From positions 62,001-126,000 of the forward strand of contig CAWIUB010000016.1 of NCBI GenBank assembly GCA_963839175.1: a DNA stretch of 64,000 nt. Direction: 5' to 3'. This DNA is from CAWIUB01 sp963839175. Its GTDB lineage: Bacteria; Actinomycetota; Actinomycetes; Mycobacteriales; Jatrophihabitantaceae. Positions 54,922-63,667 of this stretch are shown one piece after another (position 1 is the first letter of the stretch; each line of letters starts with the position of its first letter). The notes beneath the pieces are model-generated. The model searched no databases and was not told the DNA's origin. It saw nothing but the letters and a program-made list of their open reading frames with translations. Made by a program: the position numbers and the translations under genes.

Positions 54922-55983
54922 CTAGCGGTATGCCGGTGCCGGGATCGGCACCGCACCGATGATCTTGCTCAGCGCGTCGTCGGCGGTGCGGCCGCTGATG
55001 TGGGTCTCGGCGGTGAGCAGCACCCGGTGGGCCAGCACCGGAAGGAACAACGCCTGTAGGTCGTCGGGCAGGACGTAGTCCCGCGCATCGAGCGCCGCCC
55101 ACGCCTTCGCGGCCCGCAGCAGCTGCAACGTGGCCCGCGGCGACGCACCCAGCCGCATGTCGGACGAGCGCCGGGTGGCCTCGGCGAGGTCGACGGCATA
55201 GGCCTTGATCGTCTCGGCGACGTGGACGGCCCGCACGGCGTCGATCAGCCCACGCACCTCGGTTGCGCTCGACACCGGAGTCAGGCTGTCCAATGGGTCG
55301 GTGGCCGCGTGCTCTGCGAGCATCGTGATCTCGGCCGTCCGGTCCGGGTAACCCATCGAGATGCGTGCGGTGAACCGGTCCCGTTGCGCCTCGGGCAGCG
55401 GGTAGGTGCCTTCCATGTCGATGGGGTTCTGGGTGGCGAGCACCAGGAACGGCGCCTCCAGCCGATAGGTCGTCCCATCGACAGTGACCTGCCGTTCCTC
55501 CATGCACTCCAGCAGCGCCGCCTGGGTCTTCGGCGAGGCCCGGTTGATCTCGTCGCCGACCAGGATGTTGGCGAACACCGGACCCGGTTTGAACTCGAAC
55601 TCGCGGCTGTCGGCGTTGTAGATGCTCACGCCGGTGACGTCGCTCGGCAGTAGGTCGGGCGTGAACTGCACCCGGCGCACCGAGCAGTCGATCGAGCGAG
55701 CCAGCGCCTTCGCGAATTTCGTCTTGCCGACGCCCGGGACGTCCTCGATGAGCAGGTGCCCCTCGGCGAGCAGAACGGCGATGCCCAACCGGATTGTGTC
55801 TGCCTTGCCCTCGATGACCTGCTCGATGTTTGTACCGATCCGCCGTCCGGCGGCCGCCACCTGCGTCGGGGGCACGCTGGGCGCCACGTCGATGCGCGGC
55901 ACGCCGCTGAGGTGGCCGATCTCGGCCAGCTGATCACCGCCGTGGTCGGCCCAGTCGCCGTGGCGACGGTAGGGATGCTCCAC
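54922..55983 (-). CDS. MoxR-family AAA+ ATPase
   Basis: About 353 residues from GTG 55983; the frame is open to 56175, and GTG 55992 is the other option. Walker A IEDVPGVGKTKFAKALARSI, VQFTPDLLPSDVTGVSIYN, Walker B NILVGDEINRASPKTQAALL, sensor 1 LVLATQNPIDMEGTYPLPEAQ, and Arg finger QRDRFTARI. The C-terminal lid has SPRATLQLLRAAKAWAALD. MoxR ATPases act as chaperones for the DUF58 and transglutaminase partners encoded downstream on the same strand. It is divergent from mraZ. Confidence 0.93.
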   Translation of the reverse strand: MEHPYRRHGDWADHGGDQLAEIGHLSGVPRIDVAPSVPPTQVAAAGRRIGTNIEQVIEGKADTIRLGIAVLLAEGHLLIEDVPGVGKTKFAKALARSIDCSVRRVQFTPDLLPSDVTGVSIYNADSREFEFKPGPVFANILVGDEINRASPKTQAALLECMEERQVTVDGTTYRLEAPFLVLATQNPIDMEGTYPLPEAQRDRFTARISMGYPDRTAEITMLAEHAATDPLDSLTPVSSATEVRGLIDAVRAVHVAETIKAYAVDLAEATRRSSDMRLGASPRATLQLLRAAKAWAALDARDYVLPDDLQALFLPVLAHRVLLTAETHISGRTADDALSKIIGAVPIPAPAYR

Positions 55984-56181
55984 CCGGTCCACCCATCGTC
56001 TTCGAGCAGCGGCCACCGCTGCCGTGTGCGCGGGGCCACCCACGAGTATTCCCGAGAACGCGCCGACGCGCTGCGCGGATCGTCCTGATCGGCCGTTAGA
56101 TCGCCAACCTCCCGCTGCCGCCCGCTCGGCACGCGATGGGGCCGGGGCCCTGGGCACCGTCGGATCCCCGGCCACGCCTCG

Positions 56182-56209
56182 TTGACCGTGGCATAAAGTG
56201 GGGTACTGT
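56182..56209 (+). promoter_or_regulatory. Promoter of the mraZ-dcw cluster
   Basis: TTGACC (56182-56187) and TACTGT (56204-56209) with a 16-base spacer. The -10 box lies within the MraZ box array, so binding would block RNA polymerase. Confidence 0.65.
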
Positions 56210-56224
56210 GGGGATCTGTGGGGG
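56199..56224 (+). promoter_or_regulatory. MraZ operator: three TGGGG boxes at 10-bp spacing
   Basis: TGGGG occurs at 56199-56203, 56209-56213 and 56219-56223, exactly one helical turn apart. MraZ is known to bind such direct repeats (TGGG-N6) before its own gene and repress the cluster. Confidence 0.8.
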
Positions 56225-56258
56225 ATAAGTCGTCGCGGTGGACATGGAGGTGGGGCGA

Positions 56259-56690
56259 GTGTTCCTCGGGACGCACACCCCGCGTCTGGACGACAAGGGC
56301 CGGCTCGCGCTGCCGGCCCGGTTTCGCGCCGAGCTCGAAGGTGGCCTGGTGATCACCAAGGGGCAGGAGCGGTGCCTTTTCGTATTCCCGATCGCCGAGT
56401 TCGGCCGGCTGACCGAGCTGCTGCGCACAGCACCGGTCACCGATCGGCGGGTACGCGATTACAGCCGAGTGTTCTTCGCAAGCGCGTCCAATGAGGTACC
56501 CGACGGGCAGGGCCGCATCACGGTCCCGCAGCCGTTGCGCCACTACGCCGGTTTGTCCAAGGACTGTGCCGTGATCGGCGCGAACACCCGCGTCGAGGTG
56601 TGGGACGCGTCGGCGTGGCAGGCCTATCTCGACAGCACCGAGCAGGTGTTCGCCGAGGCCGCGGAGGAGGTGTTGCCCGGACTGCTGTGA
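56259..56690 (+). CDS. mraZ: Transcriptional regulator MraZ
   Basis: A 143-residue protein from GTG 56259, eight bases after GGAGG; this start gives FLGTHTPRLDDKGRLALPAR, the usual N-terminus. Two SpoVT/AbrB-like repeats, each with a D-x-x-GR motif: LDDKGRLALPARFR and DGQGRITVPQPLRHYAG. MraZ forms a ring that binds TGGG repeats in its own promoter and represses division and wall genes. Its operator is visible at 56199-56224. The 208 bases after the gene hold no coding sequence I can support. Confidence 0.95.
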   Translation: MFLGTHTPRLDDKGRLALPARFRAELEGGLVITKGQERCLFVFPIAEFGRLTELLRTAPVTDRRVRDYSRVFFASASNEVPDGQGRITVPQPLRHYAGLSKDCAVIGANTRVEVWDASAWQAYLDSTEQVFAEAAEEVLPGLL

Positions 56691-56898
56691 CCTGCGGACC
56701 AGACCCGGCGGTAGCCCTCTATGCGCGACCGGCCGACGTCCCATCCGGCCTCCTCCCGTCGCCGCCGGCGGTGACGACCTGGCGCACCTTCCCCGGTGCC
56801 AGGACGCCAGCCGATCTGGCGGGCCGGACGGGTGGGGACCAGATAGGACGTCCGCGACCCCAACCGCACGCCACGAGACAGGGAAGACGACACGCCTC

Positions 56899-57987
56899 AT
56901 GGACGAGAGCCACCGCAGGTGGCGCGCCGACCGTAGGTCCAGGCGCCTCAGCAAACGCGCCGACCGTAGGTCCAGGCACCTCAGCAAACCAGGACACCCC
57001 CCGTCGCCGACGGGAGAGGCCGGCACAGGCGAGTCCGTGCGGCACGTTCCCGTCATGCTCGACCGGGTGCTCGGGCTGCTCGCACCTGCGCTCACCGGCC
57101 AGCCCGCGGTCGTCGTGGACGCGACCCTGGGCCTCGGTGGCCACGCCGAGGCATTGCTCGCGGCACATCCGCAGCTCACCCTGATCGGCCTGGATCGCGA
57201 CCCGGAAGCCCTCGCGCGCAGCGAGGCCCGGCTAGCCGGCTTCGGTGCGCGACTGCACCTCGTCCACGCGGTGTACGACCAGGTGCCCGACGTCCTCGCG
57301 GGCCTGGGGCTGCCGCGACGTTACGGCGTCGACGGCATCCTGTTCGACCTCGGCGTCTCATCCCTGCAGCTGGATGTCGTGGAGCGAGGCTTCGCCTACG
57401 CGCAGGACGCCCCTCTCGACATGCGGATGGACCAGGGCACGGGCGCCACAGCCGCCGACGTCGTGAACGGATATTCGGTCGTCGAGCTGGCTCGGGTCCT
57501 GCGCGACTACGGCGAGGAGCGGTTTGCGCAGCGGATTGCGGCGGCCATCGACCGCGAGCGCCGCCGGGCGCCGCTGAAGTCGACGGCCCGGCTGGCCGAG
57601 CTGGTCCGCGACGCGATACCGGCGGCCACCCGGCGCACTGGCGGGCACCCAGCCAAGCGCACGTTCCAAGCGCTGCGCATCGAGGTCAACGGCGAGCTGG
57701 ACGCGCTGCGTGCCGCGATTCCGGCCGGACTAGACGCGCTGCGGACGAACGGGCGCATCGTGGTGCTGTCCTACCACTCACTCGAGGACCGGCTCGTCAA
57801 ACGAAGCCTCGCAGCGCTGGCTCACGACACCACCCCGGCGGACCTCCCGGTGTCCCTAGCGGAGCAGGGGCCGCAGTTGCGCCTGCTCACCCGCGGCGAA
57901 CCGGCCAGCGAGGCCGAGGTAGCCGCCAACCCTCGCGCGGCGTCGGTGCGGCTGCGAGCAGCTGAACGCCTCCGGATCCCGGCATGA
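56899..57987 (+). CDS. rsmH: 16S rRNA (cytosine-1402 N4) methyltransferase
   Basis: From ATG 56899 the protein has 362 residues, but the first 46 are a repetitive Arg/Ser-rich stretch outside the family. The conserved part begins at GTG 57037 (RHVPVMLDRVLGLLAPAL), so that may be the true start. Motifs: VVDATLGLGGHAEALLA (SAM loop), LIGLDRDPEA, GVDGILFDLGVSSLQLD, RGFAYAQDAPLDMRMD, and YHSLEDRLVKR. It methylates C1402 in the ribosomal P site. It is co-translated with the next gene (ATGA overlap). Confidence 0.92.
   Translation: MDESHRRWRADRRSRRLSKRADRRSRHLSKPGHPPSPTGEAGTGESVRHVPVMLDRVLGLLAPALTGQPAVVVDATLGLGGHAEALLAAHPQLTLIGLDRDPEALARSEARLAGFGARLHLVHAVYDQVPDVLAGLGLPRRYGVDGILFDLGVSSLQLDVVERGFAYAQDAPLDMRMDQGTGATAADVVNGYSVVELARVLRDYGEERFAQRIAAAIDRERRRAPLKSTARLAELVRDAIPAATRRTGGHPAKRTFQALRIEVNGELDALRAAIPAGLDALRTNGRIVVLSYHSLEDRLVKRSLAALAHDTTPADLPVSLAEQGPQLRLLTRGEPASEAEVAANPRAASVRLRAAERLRIPA
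56924..56989 (+). repeat. Tandem 33-bp direct repeat at the 5' end of the rsmH frame
   Basis: Copies at 56924-56956 and 56957-56989 differ at one base. If translated they give two RADRRSR-x-LSK-type blocks. The 33-bp length keeps the frame. Confidence 0.85.
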
Positions 57988-58622
57988 CCCGGGCGGGGAC
58001 CGCGCCGCGCCGTGCCGCGCCTGGCAGGGCGGACCCGAGGCCACACCGGACCCGGCGGGCACCGACCGGCCATCGCGGAAAGCCAGCGCGGAAAAGGCCG
58101 GCAGCGTCCCCCTGGACCCGGCCCACCCTCAGCGCCGCAGCGCCGTCCCACCGGCCGGTTGGCCCTCGGCGGACGCCGTTCGCGCTGCTCGTCACCGCAC
58201 TGGTCGTCGGTGGCCTGTGCCTTCTGCTCGCGCTGAATACCGCCTCCGCCGCCGCCGAACTGCGCCGCCAGCGCCTGCTCGACTCCAACGCCAGCCTGGC
58301 CGCAGCCGTTCAGCAGGCCAGCTCGCAGCTGGCGGCCAGCCAGGCTCCGGGGGCTCTGGCCGCGGCCGCCGCGAGGCTCGGCATGGTTGCCAACGGCAGC
58401 CCGGGCTACCTCACCGTCCACCAAGACGGCACGGTCACCGTGCTCGGCAGCCCCGCCCCGGCCACCTCCCCGGCACCCCCTGCGCCGCTGACGACGAAGC
58501 CCGCGGCGAAGCCAACCAACCAGCCCGCCTCGGCGGGCAAACCAAGCGGCAAGCCGACGCCGACGAAAAATCCCACGGTGCCGCCGACCTCTACCGCCCC
58601 GCTGCCGGGGGGCGCCCGGTGA
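57984..58622 (+). CDS. ftsL: FtsL-like cell division membrane protein
   Basis: A 212-residue bitopic protein, ATG overlapping the rsmH stop. Residues 1-65 are cytoplasmic, basic and Pro-rich. One helix, FALLVTALVVGGLCLLLALN, is at about 67-86. A short coiled coil follows (AAAELRRQRLLDSNASLAAA), then LGMVANGSPGYLTV, which is the FtsL/DivIC-like end, and a Pro/Thr/Lys-rich extracellular tail. Position between rsmH and ftsI is that of FtsL. It would link FtsQ/B and FtsW/I at the septum. Sequence similarity is weak, as is usual for FtsL. Confidence 0.8.
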   Translation: MTRAGTAPRRAAPGRADPRPHRTRRAPTGHRGKPARKRPAASPWTRPTLSAAAPSHRPVGPRRTPFALLVTALVVGGLCLLLALNTASAAAELRRQRLLDSNASLAAAVQQASSQLAASQAPGALAAAAARLGMVANGSPGYLTVHQDGTVTVLGSPAPATSPAPPAPLTTKPAAKPTNQPASAGKPSGKPTPTKNPTVPPTSTAPLPGGAR

Positions 58623-60706
58623 ACCCGCCGCGGGACGGCCGTCCACCGGATCCCCGCCCACGAGTGCCGCGTCCGCCGCGGCCGGCCGGCCCCGGGCGGG
58701 CCGGCACTCCGATGCGCCCCGCGCCTCCCGCCCGCGCGGGCGCGGCGGGGGAGGCACCGCGCCCGACGGCGACACCCCGGTCGGCCGCCCCGCCGCGCCC
58801 GACGCCTCCCTCGACGGCAACGCCCCCGCCGTCGGTGCCGACGCCAGCGCCGGCGCGGTCTGCGCGATCCGCATCCCGCACGGCTGCCGAACGGGACACC
58901 CTCCGACGGGCCGTCGCGAAACGGCCGGCTCGCCGTCCGCTCTCGCTGGGCCGGACGAGCACCCGGCTCTACATCGGGTTCGGCGCAGTCGTGCTGCTGC
59001 TCGTCGTCCTCGGTGGCCGGCTCGTCCAGTTACAAGGCCTCGACCGTGCAGGATTCGCGGCCGCAGCTGCCGCGCAGCGCGTGCACACCGTCGACCTGCA
59101 CGCGCTGCGCGGCCAAATACTCGACCGCAACGCAACGGTGCTCGCGTACACCGACGACGCGCAGGACGTCACGGTCGACCCGTCCCAGGTGCGGCCGGTG
59201 GACCGGCTCAGCGACGCGGTGCAGCTCTCCCCGCTGGTCGGGCGCAGCATCGGCGACGTCGAACAGGTGCTGTCGCTACCCGGCAAGTACGGCCTCGTCG
59301 CCAGCGCGATTGCGCCGGAGGCCGCGCTGAAGGTCGGCCAGCTGGGCCTTGAGGGCATCTACACACAGCCGACCACCCAGCGGCACTACCCCGGTCAGAC
59401 CACCGCAGCGAACATCGTCGGGTTCGTCCATGGGGACGGGACAGGCGCGGCGGGCATCGAATACCAATACAACGACGTGCTCGCCGGCAAGGACGGCAGC
59501 GTGACGTTCGCCTCGGATGCCGCCGGGAACATGAACCCGAGTGGGCCGAATCAGCGCATCAACCCGGAGAACGGCGGCACGGTGCGGTTGACCATCGACC
59601 AGGACCTGCAGTACACCGTGCAGGGCTACCTGGATGCAGCCGTCAAGGCCTCCGGTGCACGTGGCGGCCAGGTGGCGATTTTGGACGCCAGGACCGCGCA
59701 GGTGCTCAGCCTCGCGGCGTCCGGGACGTTCAACTCGGCCGACCCGAACACCGTCCAGAGCAACACGCTGCTGGACCCCGCGATCCAGTCGGTGTTCGAG
59801 CCCGGCTCCGCGAACAAGGTCGTGACGTTCTCCGCGGCGATCGAGCGTGGCCTGATCACCCCGCAGTCAACCGTCACTGTGCCCGACAAGATCGCGCTGG
59901 GCGGAGTGAACGTGTCCGACGCGTGGTGGCACCCGACCCAGATCTTCACGGCGACCGGCGTCATCGCCAAGTCGTCCAACGTCGGCACGCTGGAGATCGC
60001 GCAGCAGCTCGGCCCGGCCGCGTGGGACGCCTACGAGAGCAAGTTCGGCATCGGGCGGCGCACCGGCATCGAACTGCCCGGCGAATCGGCCGGCATCCTG
60101 CCCGACATGAAGGATTGGTCGTCGGCGTCGTTCGCCAACCTGCCGATCGGCCAAGGGGAGGCGATGACCGTGCTGCAGCTGGCGGGCATGTACCAGACGA
60201 TCGCCAACGACGGCGTGCGCGTCTCCCCCCGCATCGTCTCCTCGGTCACCGGCCCGGACGGCTCGACCTCGTCCCCGGATCCAGCCGCCGTTCGGGTGGT
60301 GAGCCAGCGGACCGCGCAGACCGTGCGCACCATGCTCGAGTCGGTGACTCAGTCCGGCGGAACGGGCGTCAAGGCGGCCATCCCCGGTTACCGGATCGCA
60401 GGCAAGACCGGGACCGCCCAGCAGCCCGACCCGGCACGCGGTGGCGCCTACAGCGACTGGATGAACTGGGACACGTTCGCGGGCATCGCACCGGCCGACC
60501 ACCCGCAATTCGTCGTCGCGATCATGATCGACAATCCGGCTCACGGACTGGAGGGCGGCGACGTCGCTGCGCCGCTGTACAAACAGATCGCCACCTATCA
60601 GTTGCAGCACGCGCACATCCCGCCGACCGGTTCGCTGTCCAAGCACGTGCCGCTGCTCGTGTGCAGCGCGCAGGACCGCAGCCTGTACGGCACTACCCTG
60701 TGCTGA
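58619..60706 (+). CDS. ftsI: Septal penicillin-binding protein 2/3 (FtsI, PbpB)
   Basis: A 695-residue class B transpeptidase, GTG 58619 overlapping the ftsL stop. Residues 1-110 are a long Pro/Arg-rich cytoplasmic tail typical of actinobacteria. One helix, LYIGFGAVVLLLVVLGGRLV, follows, then the dimerisation domain (ALRGQILDRNATVLAYT). The transpeptidase has Ser397-x2-Lys400 in EPGSANKVV, Ser-x-Asn in KSSNVGTLEI, and Lys-Thr-Gly in IAGKTGTAQQP. It cross-links septal peptidoglycan with FtsW. No PASTA domain is present, unlike some relatives. Confidence 0.95.
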   Translation: MNPPRDGRPPDPRPRVPRPPRPAGPGRAGTPMRPAPPARAGAAGEAPRPTATPRSAAPPRPTPPSTATPPPSVPTPAPARSARSASRTAAERDTLRRAVAKRPARRPLSLGRTSTRLYIGFGAVVLLLVVLGGRLVQLQGLDRAGFAAAAAAQRVHTVDLHALRGQILDRNATVLAYTDDAQDVTVDPSQVRPVDRLSDAVQLSPLVGRSIGDVEQVLSLPGKYGLVASAIAPEAALKVGQLGLEGIYTQPTTQRHYPGQTTAANIVGFVHGDGTGAAGIEYQYNDVLAGKDGSVTFASDAAGNMNPSGPNQRINPENGGTVRLTIDQDLQYTVQGYLDAAVKASGARGGQVAILDARTAQVLSLAASGTFNSADPNTVQSNTLLDPAIQSVFEPGSANKVVTFSAAIERGLITPQSTVTVPDKIALGGVNVSDAWWHPTQIFTATGVIAKSSNVGTLEIAQQLGPAAWDAYESKFGIGRRTGIELPGESAGILPDMKDWSSASFANLPIGQGEAMTVLQLAGMYQTIANDGVRVSPRIVSSVTGPDGSTSSPDPAAVRVVSQRTAQTVRTMLESVTQSGGTGVKAAIPGYRIAGKTGTAQQPDPARGGAYSDWMNWDTFAGIAPADHPQFVVAIMIDNPAHGLEGGDVAAPLYKQIATYQLQHAHIPPTGSLSKHVPLLVCSAQDRSLYGTTLC

Positions 60707-60707
60707 C

Positions 60708-62228
60708 GTGCCGGTTGCTGCTGACGTCCCCGCCCTGCCCCGGCCGACCCACGTCGCGCCTCGCGGCCTGGCGGAGCTCGCCAGGCTCGCCGGGGGACGG
60801 CTCGTCGGCGCGGACCTGTCCGTCGCCGGCATTACGGCTACCAGCAGGCAGGTACGTGCGGGTGACCTGTTCGCCGCGGTCCCCGGCCGGTCGGGGCACG
60901 GGGCTCGGTTCACGCCCGACGCGCTGCGGGCAGGCGCGGCCGGTGTGCTCACCGACGTCGCTGGCGCGGCGTTACTGCCCGCAGGCGTGCCGACCGTCCT
61001 CGTGGACGACGTGCGGGCGCGGCTCGGCCGGGTCTCGGCCGCCGTCTACGGCGAACCCAGCACTGCCCTGCGGGTACTCGGCATCACGGGCACCAGCGGC
61101 AAGACGACGACGACCTACCTGATGCGCGCTGGGCTTTCCGCGGCCGGGATCACCTCGGGGCTGATCGGGACCGTCGGCACCCTGGTTGGCGACGAGTCGG
61201 TGTACGGCGGTCTGACCACGCCGGAGGCGCCGGACCTGCAGGCGCTACTCGCGGTGATGGCCGAACGGGGCGCCCGAGCCGTGGCGATGGAGGTCTCCAG
61301 CCACGCCCTCGCGCTGCATCGCACAGACGGCATCGCCTTCGCGGTCGGGGCGTTCACCAACCTGTCGCAAGACCACCTGGACTTCCACACCGACATGCTG
61401 GACTACTTCGCGGCCAAGGCCCGCCTGTTCGACGGGCGCGGCCGCACCGCAGTGGTCGTCACCGACGACAAGTGGGGCGCGCGACTGGCCGAGGCCCAAC
61501 CTGACGCCGTGACAGTGAATACCATCGGCGGCCCCGCGACCTGGCGGGCGGTCGACGTCGCCGTTGGCCCGGACGGCCGGATCCAGTTCCGCGCCGTGGG
61601 CCCCGGCGTAGAAGTGGCGGCCGGCTGCGCGATCCCGGGTCGGTACAACGTCGCGAATGCTCTGCTGGCGTTGGCGGTCCTGCACACGATCGACATCCCG
61701 CCCGGCGTCGTCGCGCCTGCGATCGCGGTCGCGTCGGTGCCCGGCCGGATGGAGCGAGTCGACGTGGGGCAGCCGTATCTGGCTGTCGTCGACTACAGCC
61801 ACAAGCCCGCGGCCGTCGACAGCGCCCTGCGCGCGCTGCGGCCGCTGACCCGGGGCCGGCTGATCGCGGTGCTGGGCTGCGGCGGCGACCGCGACCGGGC
61901 CAAGCGACCGGTGATGGGTGAGGTCGCAGCGCGGCACGCGGACCTGCTTATCGTGACCGATGACAACCCGCGTTCGGAGGAACCCGCGGCGATCCGAGCG
62001 GCGATGCTGAGCGGAGCCCGTCGCGTCCCGGCCGGCGAATGCGGTGAGGTGATCGAGATCGGTGACCGCGCCGACGCGATCACCGCAGCCGTGGCCGCGG
62101 CGGTGGACGGCGATACGGTGCTCGTGGCCGGCAAGGGTCACGAGACCGGGCAGGAGATAGCGGGCGTCATTCACCCGTTCGACGACCGGGCGGTGCTGCG
62201 CGCAGCGATCATGGAGCTTTCGGGATGA
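60708..62228 (+). CDS. murE: UDP-MurNAc-L-Ala-D-Glu:meso-diaminopimelate ligase
   Basis: A 506-residue Mur ligase from GTG 60708, one base after the ftsI stop. ATP loop VLGITGTSGKTTTTYLMRAG, central TTPEAPDLQALLAVM and AMEVSSHALALHRTDG, CGGDRDRAKRPVMGEVA, and the DAP-specific motif TDDNPRSEEP. DNPR means meso-diaminopimelate rather than lysine is added to the stem. It works in the cytoplasm between MurD and MurF. The murE stop overlaps the murF start. Confidence 0.96.
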   Translation: MPVAADVPALPRPTHVAPRGLAELARLAGGRLVGADLSVAGITATSRQVRAGDLFAAVPGRSGHGARFTPDALRAGAAGVLTDVAGAALLPAGVPTVLVDDVRARLGRVSAAVYGEPSTALRVLGITGTSGKTTTTYLMRAGLSAAGITSGLIGTVGTLVGDESVYGGLTTPEAPDLQALLAVMAERGARAVAMEVSSHALALHRTDGIAFAVGAFTNLSQDHLDFHTDMLDYFAAKARLFDGRGRTAVVVTDDKWGARLAEAQPDAVTVNTIGGPATWRAVDVAVGPDGRIQFRAVGPGVEVAAGCAIPGRYNVANALLALAVLHTIDIPPGVVAPAIAVASVPGRMERVDVGQPYLAVVDYSHKPAAVDSALRALRPLTRGRLIAVLGCGGDRDRAKRPVMGEVAARHADLLIVTDDNPRSEEPAAIRAAMLSGARRVPAGECGEVIEIGDRADAITAAVAAAVDGDTVLVAGKGHETGQEIAGVIHPFDDRAVLRAAIMELSG

Positions 62229-63667
62229 TTGCGCTGACGCTGGGCGAGATCGCCGGGATCGTCGAGGGGATCCTCGACGGCGCGGCCGATCCGAACGCGG
62301 TGGTCGACAAACCCGTGGCGTTCGATTCGCGTCAGGTCATTCCGGGCGGGCTGTTCCTGGCCATGCGTGGTGAACACGCCGACGGGCACGACTACGTCTC
62401 GGCAGCGCTGGCAGCCGGTGCGGTGGCCGCGATCGTTACCCGCCGGGTCTCCGCGCCCAGCATCGTGGTGCGTGAGCCGCTAGCCGCGCTGGGCGCGCTG
62501 GCGTCCGCGGTGCTGGGCCGGCTGCCGGATGCGGTCGTCGTCGGCATCACCGGCTCATCGGGCAAGACGTCCACCAAGGATCTGGTCGTCCAGCTGCTCG
62601 AAAACCTCGGACCCACCGTCGCGCCGCCCGGCTCGTTCAACAACGAGCTCGGCCACCCGTATACGGTGTTGCTCGCCGACACACGCACCCGCTTCCTCGT
62701 GCTCGAGAACAGCGCGCGCGGCATCGGGCACATCCGCTACCTCACCCGAATCGCGCCGCCACGCATCGGGGTGGTGCTCAACGTCGGCTCCGCTCACCTC
62801 GGCGAGTTCGGCACGCGGGCCGCCATCGCGCAGGCGAAAGGCGAGCTCGTCGAGGAGCTGCCGGCTGCCGGCGAGGGGGGCGTCGCCATCCTGAACGCGG
62901 ACGACCCCCTGGCGGCGCAGCTGGCCACCCGAACACCGGCCAGGGTCGTCAGGTTCGGTCAATCGCCCGGTGCCCACGTCCGGGCGGACGCGATACGACT
63001 GGACGAGCTGGGTCGGCCCACATTCGTTCTGCATAACGGCGCTGAGGGCGCCGAGGTGGCGTTGCGGCTCGCCGGCGAGCACCAGGTCGGCAATGCCTTA
63101 GCGGCCGCGGCCGTCGCCCTCGAGTGCGGGCTGACCCTTGCCGAGGTGGCTGACCTGCTGGGCCGGGCAGGGCCCAGGTCCCGCTGGCGGATGGAGATCA
63201 CTCGACGCCCGGACGGGGTCCTGATCGTCAACGACGCCTACAACGCCAACCCCGAGTCGATGCGGGCCGCGTTGAAGACACTCGCGACGATGGGCCGCGG
63301 CATGGGTGCACGCACGGTTGCCGTCCTTGGTCCGATGGCCGAGCTGGGAGCCGACACGCAGGCCGAGCACGATGCTGTCGGCCGGCTCGCCGCGCGGCTG
63401 GACATAGCACGCCTGATCGCGGTGGGCGGCGACGCCCGGCCGATCGCCCAGGCAGCTGCTCTGGAAGGCTCCTGGAACGGCGAATCGAGCTGGGTCGCCG
63501 ACACCGATGCCGCAATCGGGTTGCTGAACGCCGAGCTGCGGCCCGGTGACGTGGTACTGGTCAAGGCGTCGCGGGCGGCGAAGCTGGAGCGGGTTGCACT
63601 CGCGCTCGGCGAGCAGGCCCCGTCGGGGAGCTCGGAGCAAGCCGCGGAAGGGAGACGCGAGCAGTGA
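62225..63667 (+). CDS. murF: UDP-MurNAc-tripeptide:D-alanyl-D-alanine ligase
   Basis: A 480-residue Mur ligase, ATG overlapping the murE stop. Residues 20-65 give FDSRQVIPGGLFLAMRGEHA, the ATP loop VVGITGSSGKTSTKDLVVQL, SFNNELGHPYTVL, LNADDPLAAQLA, and VNDAYNANPESMRAALKTLA. It adds D-Ala-D-Ala to complete the UDP-MurNAc-pentapeptide, the substrate of MraY encoded next. The C-terminus is Ser/Glu-rich and ends in the mraY start codon. Confidence 0.96.
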   Translation: MIALTLGEIAGIVEGILDGAADPNAVVDKPVAFDSRQVIPGGLFLAMRGEHADGHDYVSAALAAGAVAAIVTRRVSAPSIVVREPLAALGALASAVLGRLPDAVVVGITGSSGKTSTKDLVVQLLENLGPTVAPPGSFNNELGHPYTVLLADTRTRFLVLENSARGIGHIRYLTRIAPPRIGVVLNVGSAHLGEFGTRAAIAQAKGELVEELPAAGEGGVAILNADDPLAAQLATRTPARVVRFGQSPGAHVRADAIRLDELGRPTFVLHNGAEGAEVALRLAGEHQVGNALAAAAVALECGLTLAEVADLLGRAGPRSRWRMEITRRPDGVLIVNDAYNANPESMRAALKTLATMGRGMGARTVAVLGPMAELGADTQAEHDAVGRLAARLDIARLIAVGGDARPIAQAAALEGSWNGESSWVADTDAAIGLLNAELRPGDVVLVKASRAAKLERVALALGEQAPSGSSEQAAEGRREQ

